Below are positions 60,656 to 64,000 of a stretch of DNA of 64,000 nucleotides, piece after piece. Below the pieces are notes generated by a model. The model was not told the origin of the DNA. It made no database searches and worked only from the letters and a program-made list of their open reading frames with translations. This DNA is from Microcoleus sp. AS-A8 (GTDB taxonomy: Bacteria; Cyanobacteriota; Cyanobacteriia; Cyanobacteriales; Coleofasciculaceae): assembly GCA_039962225.1 (NCBI GenBank), contig JAMPKV010000003.1, positions 124,001 through 188,000 of the forward strand, written 5' to 3'. Numbering within the stretch: the stretch's first letter is position 1; every line of letters begins with the position of its first letter. The translations under genes were made by a program, and so were the position numbers.

Positions 60656-61636
60656 TCAATGACGGGTCGTTATTCCCCGTTGCTGTAACTGCTGCATGAA
60701 AAACTCTTCTAAGGTGTTGCGCTCAAGGTTCATGGCAATCAGTTTGGCACCCATCAGGTGGAGGGTAGCGAGGAATTCTTGAGGATCGCCGTGCAATTGA
60801 CCGTACCAGGAATCTGCCTCAAAGGCGAGTCCCTTGACCCAGCGTTTGAGGATATCTAAATTACCGTCTTTGCCTCTGACGTGGTAAGTTTCAGTGGTAC
60901 CGAGTAGGTCATCCAGGGAACCGCTACAGATTAATTCTCCATTAGCCAAGATAGCAACGCGATCGCAAATTTTTTCAACATCCGACAGGACATGGCTATT
61001 GAAAAAAATCGTTTTGCCTTGAGCTTTGAGCGAGAGAATAATCTCCCGCATCTGGTAACGTCCCATTGGATCAAGTCCAGACATCGGTTCGTCAAGAAAC
61101 ACCAGTTCTGGGTCATTAATCAGAGCTTGCGCCATCCCGATGCGCTGAAGCATTCCTTTAGAATACTGCCGCATCTGCTTTTTCCGGGCATCAGACTTAG
61201 ACAATCCCACTAAATCGAGCAGCATAGGAATCCGCTGCTGTCGAATGTCGGGTGGAATTTCAAAGAGTTCTGCCGCAAACTGCAAAAATTCCCAGCCCGT
61301 GAGATAGTCGTAGAAGTAGGCGTTTTCTGGCAGATATCCCACTCGTTGCTTGACTTGTGTATTGCCGATGGGGCTTCCCAGTAAGGACGCTCGTCCCGAT
61401 GTTGGACGTACAATCCCCAACAAAGTCTTCAATAATGTTGTTTTTCCTGCGCCATTGGGGCCAAGCAAACCAAAAGTTTCTCCCTGATAAACGGTAAGGG
61501 TGCAGTTTTTCAGGGATTCTATTTTTTGATTTAACCAGAAACCTGTACGATAGACCTTTTTCAGTTCCGATGTCTGAACAACGGGTATCCTGTCAACAAC
61601 AATCTGTGGGGCTGGCAAATCGGCAGTAGAATCCAT
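60656..61636 (-). CDS. ABC transporter ATP-binding protein (ABC-2 type exporter family)
   Basis: 326 residues from ATG 61636. Walker A is GLLGPNGAGKTTLLKTLLG, the signature degenerates to YSKGMLQRIGMAQAL, Walker B is LVFLDEPMSGLDPMGR and the switch His is in FFNSHVLSDVEKI. The YSKGM signature and the C-terminal extension (about 230-326, ending LEEFFMQQL) place it with DrrA/CcmA/NatA-type exporters. Its membrane partner is probably just outside or elsewhere; none is adjacent on the downstream side seen here. Confidence 0.93.
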   Translation of the reverse strand: MDSTADLPAPQIVVDRIPVVQTSELKKVYRTGFWLNQKIESLKNCTLTVYQGETFGLLGPNGAGKTTLLKTLLGIVRPTSGRASLLGSPIGNTQVKQRVGYLPENAYFYDYLTGWEFLQFAAELFEIPPDIRQQRIPMLLDLVGLSKSDARKKQMRQYSKGMLQRIGMAQALINDPELVFLDEPMSGLDPMGRYQMREIILSLKAQGKTIFFNSHVLSDVEKICDRVAILANGELICSGSLDDLLGTTETYHVRGKDGNLDILKRWVKGLAFEADSWYGQLHGDPQEFLATLHLMGAKLIAMNLERNTLEEFFMQQLQQRGITTRH

Positions 61637-61769
61637 CCTGGTATCATCAATCGCGCATGTTTCCTAAGTCTGATGATTCCCTATTTTGCTGATTTTTGTG
61701 TCAATTCAGCAAATTGAGTGACAAGGAACAGTGCCCTGCTCTCCCCATGTTCCCCTCCTATCCTTACTT

Positions 61770-64000
61770 TCAGCGACGCATGGCAATCGATGAACTAGCA
61801 GAGTGCTGAGCCAACTGATGAGCGACTTGAGGATCGTAAAGCCGCAAGTAATTCCAATAGTTGCCAAACACCTGCTTAACATAGTCTTTGGTTTCATCAA
61901 AGGGGATGGCTTCGACAAATTCATCGGGGTCCATAGAGTCTTCTTGTCGTAGCCATCTCGCTAAATTTCCCTGACCGGCGTTGTAACTAGCAACGGCGAG
62001 TAAGGAATTATTTTTAAACGACCGATGGGTTTGGTCGAGGAACCAGGTACCCAGCTTGATGTTGTCCTTGGGATTCTCTAGAGCATATTCGTCTAAATTC
62101 AGGTTTTTAGCAGCCCAGGCTCCCGTACTGGGCATCATCTGCATTAAGCCAACGGCACCCGCCTTGGAACGAATATCGGGTTCAAATCGGGACTCTTGCC
62201 GAATTAAAGCGGTCACGAGCAAGGGATTCAAATCGCGCTTTTGTGCCTGTTCTTCAATAACTTCCACAAAGGGAAAGGGATACAAGGCGTGCCAGTAAGC
62301 GAGTTGTTGCTTGATTTCCTGGTACTGAGCTTGCTCTTCGGGGGTATCTCTATCCTCCAGTTTGGCAATTTTGGCAATTCCTTCTAGGTAGTCCCCTGCC
62401 CCGACGCGCATGATGCCATCGGTAAACTGTTCGGCTACGGTTGGCTCTAGACGGTTTTGAAATTCGGCTTGCCAGAGAGTCCAAGCGTCCTGGTCTTGAC
62501 CCAACTGGTAGAGTTCTTTCAACGCTGGAGAACCCACAGGCAGTTCAGGTCGTGTGGCAGGCAACACCACTTGAGGGTCGAACTTTCGCACGGTGCGGAA
62601 GTCTCCTACATTCCAGCCTAGCTGCACAGCCGAGCGCCAAGCGTAGTAGGACTGGGGATATTTGGCAATCACCTGCTCAAACGCATGTTTCGCCTCCTGC
62701 CTAAGCCCTAGCTTGCTAGCCCATTTCCCCGCCCAAAAACCCGCCTGACGAGCTGGCTCACTGTTGGGGTTGGATACCATAATCGGCTGTGCCCATTGCA
62801 AGGCTGCTCGTATGTCTCCAGCCTTGGCTTTCACTTGAGCCATCTGCCAGCGATATTCGGCGGCGGCATCAGAATTTCCTTGTTGGGTGAGCAACAATTC
62901 ACGAGCTTGGTTAGCCGCTCGGGTAATACCCAAGTGGTCTAGAATTTCAGCGCGTGCGAGCAAAGCCTCACCGGCTCGCTCTGGGAATTGCTGAATGACT
63001 TGGTCAAGTTTAGGGATTGTCTCTTCAGTGCGTTCAAGTTTGGCTAACTGAATGACGGCACTCGCTGCTTCTTCAGCTTTGGGAAAGTCACGCACCAGTT
63101 TTTTGTAGGCACGTTTAGCGGATTGCCCCTTGTGGGCATACTGAAGTGCTAGAGCCGATAGGTAGGCGTTGCGGGGGGTGTATTCGGCTTGGGCGTAAGC
63201 GGTACTGGCTTGAGTATATTTCCGGTCATTCCAGTAGCCGAGTGCGATCGCTTCCCAATCATCTGGCTTAATTTTGTCACGGTCTCTCTTTCTTGGGGAG
63301 CGACCGTATTGAGTAACGAGTCGATCTAATACTGGGGTAATTTCTGGTGAGTCAAAGGCATATCTAGCAACCAATACCATCAGTTGGGGCTGATTGGGAT
63401 TTTGCTGAAGCCGTTGTCTGGCGATTTCCAGAATGCGCGGGTGAGACGGAAATTTCTCCATTGCTCGCGCCCAATATTGGGGGTCGTCGGGCGAGAAGGA
63501 ATACCAGTGTCGTGAAATTTCCATCAGGGGATTCCTATAATACGCCTCGCTCGATTTTTCCCAATATTTGGGATTCCCTGAGGAGAGGGCATACAGGGCT
63601 TCAGCGGCGACTGGCTGATCCGGATAGCGTTTGAGTATATCTTCCCAAGCTGACCGAGCTTTGGCTTTATTGCCCGTGAGTTCGTAAGCTTGTGCGCGTT
63701 TGAGGGCAATATGCCCTGCCAATACAGGATAGTCCCACTCTAATCCTTCCAACCAACGAAGTGCTTTTTCCCCTTGTTTTTGCTCAATTAAATCCGCTGC
63801 TAACAGATAACGCGCACGAAGGTGGTCAAGGGATGGTGTGCCCACAGAGAAGGTGGGTTCCGCCTCCCGTTTCGCTAAGGCTTCCAGTTGTGCTGCACGC
63901 TTTTGTGGGGATAGCGATACGAGTTGCAGGACTGGAGTATTGATCGGTTTTCCCCGCAGTAAAGGGCTTTGTTCCTGGAACGGTAACCCGATTGTCCATT
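61770..64000 (-). CDS. slt: Soluble lytic transglycosylase with TPR-like repeats (5' partial)
   Basis: The frame stays open past GTG 63845 to the window end, so the true start lies outside and at least 743 residues are present. Helical TPR-like repeats (EALLARAEILDHLG and similar) form a long superhelix, as in Slt70. The C-terminal GH23-like catalytic domain has the acid Glu in LIRQESRFEPDIRSKAGAVG, then LMQMMPSTGAWAAKNLNL, GTWFLDQTHR and VASYNAGQGNL. It cleaves peptidoglycan glycan strands with anhydromuramic acid formation. Confidence 0.93.
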   Translation of the reverse strand, partial: WTIGLPFQEQSPLLRGKPINTPVLQLVSLSPQKRAAQLEALAKREAEPTFSVGTPSLDHLRARYLLAADLIEQKQGEKALRWLEGLEWDYPVLAGHIALKRAQAYELTGNKAKARSAWEDILKRYPDQPVAAEALYALSSGNPKYWEKSSEAYYRNPLMEISRHWYSFSPDDPQYWARAMEKFPSHPRILEIARQRLQQNPNQPQLMVLVARYAFDSPEITPVLDRLVTQYGRSPRKRDRDKIKPDDWEAIALGYWNDRKYTQASTAYAQAEYTPRNAYLSALALQYAHKGQSAKRAYKKLVRDFPKAEEAASAVIQLAKLERTEETIPKLDQVIQQFPERAGEALLARAEILDHLGITRAANQARELLLTQQGNSDAAAEYRWQMAQVKAKAGDIRAALQWAQPIMVSNPNSEPARQAGFWAGKWASKLGLRQEAKHAFEQVIAKYPQSYYAWRSAVQLGWNVGDFRTVRKFDPQVVLPATRPELPVGSPALKELYQLGQDQDAWTLWQAEFQNRLEPTVAEQFTDGIMRVGAGDYLEGIAKIAKLEDRDTPEEQAQYQEIKQQLAYWHALYPFPFVEVIEEQAQKRDLNPLLVTALIRQESRFEPDIRSKAGAVGLMQMMPSTGAWAAKNLNLDEYALENPKDNIKLGTWFLDQTHRSFKNNSLLAVASYNAGQGNLARWLRQEDSMDPDEFVEAIPFDETKDYVKQVFGNYWNYLRLYDPQVAHQLAQHSASSSIAMRR

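Overview
The window looks like a chromosomal segment of a filamentous (Oscillatoriales/Coleofasciculales-type) cyanobacterium. The evidence is in the genes and sequence: a split DnaE with a C-terminal intein half, pcyA (phycocyanobilin synthesis), cyanophycin synthetase and cyanophycinase, the green-lineage families CRR7, DUF2499, DUF3593 and DUF2854, many GCGATCGC (HIP1) octamers, heptanucleotide tandem repeats, and a cyanobacterial zinc-ribbon Ser/Thr kinase. No rRNA, tRNA, CRISPR array or intact insertion sequence was found.

Layout. 1-2.5 kb: a membrane-protein end, a 43-residue protein, a WecG/TagA glycosyltransferase and an FtsE-like ATPase. 2.6-5.5 kb: a defence patch with a GmrSD-like DUF262/DUF1524 protein facing an XRE-MntA-HepT toxin-antitoxin operon whose toxin appears to start at CTG. 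5.8-11.2 kb: a small overlapping gene pair, a fused dipeptide-type ABC ATPase and clpC. 11.3-12.7 kb: an inverted-repeat element, a Cys-rich peptide gene and a c-di-AMP (ydaO-type) riboswitch ahead of a 65-residue protein of unknown function. 12.8-15.7 kb: DoxX, NDH-2, a Cys-pair protein and YjbQ. 15.9-17.9 kb: an amylase remnant abutting the C-terminal DnaE half with its intein. 18-24 kb: kinase, DUF3593/DUF2499, CsaB, a coiled-coil protein and TrmD. 24-29 kb: cphB and cphA, which make and break down cyanophycin, separated by an unusual 945-bp palindrome-rich gap.

29-45 kb: tatA and pcyA, an M15 peptidase with four internal repeats, a HAD phosphatase, an SLH/WG/GHL10 surface protein, a tiny secreted pentapeptide-repeat protein, YdcF, aspartokinase, an EEP nuclease-like membrane protein and an ExbB/ExbD pair whose ExbD carries two tandem-repeat arrays. 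45-54 kb: two-component regulators (a large hybrid kinase divergent from an OmpR regulator, plus two receiver-only proteins), SelO, CRR7 and DUF2854. 54.8-64 kb: a subtilase with a separate propeptide-like gene, a GH13 enzyme, two fasciclin proteins, an ABC ATPase and a lytic transglycosylase running off the end.

The most promising unexplained items are the c-di-AMP riboswitch driving a tiny unknown gene beside a Cys-rich candidate precursor peptide, the subtilase with its stand-alone propeptide paralogue, the CTG-initiated HepT, the repeat-decorated ExbD, and the degenerate amylase beside dnaE-C.
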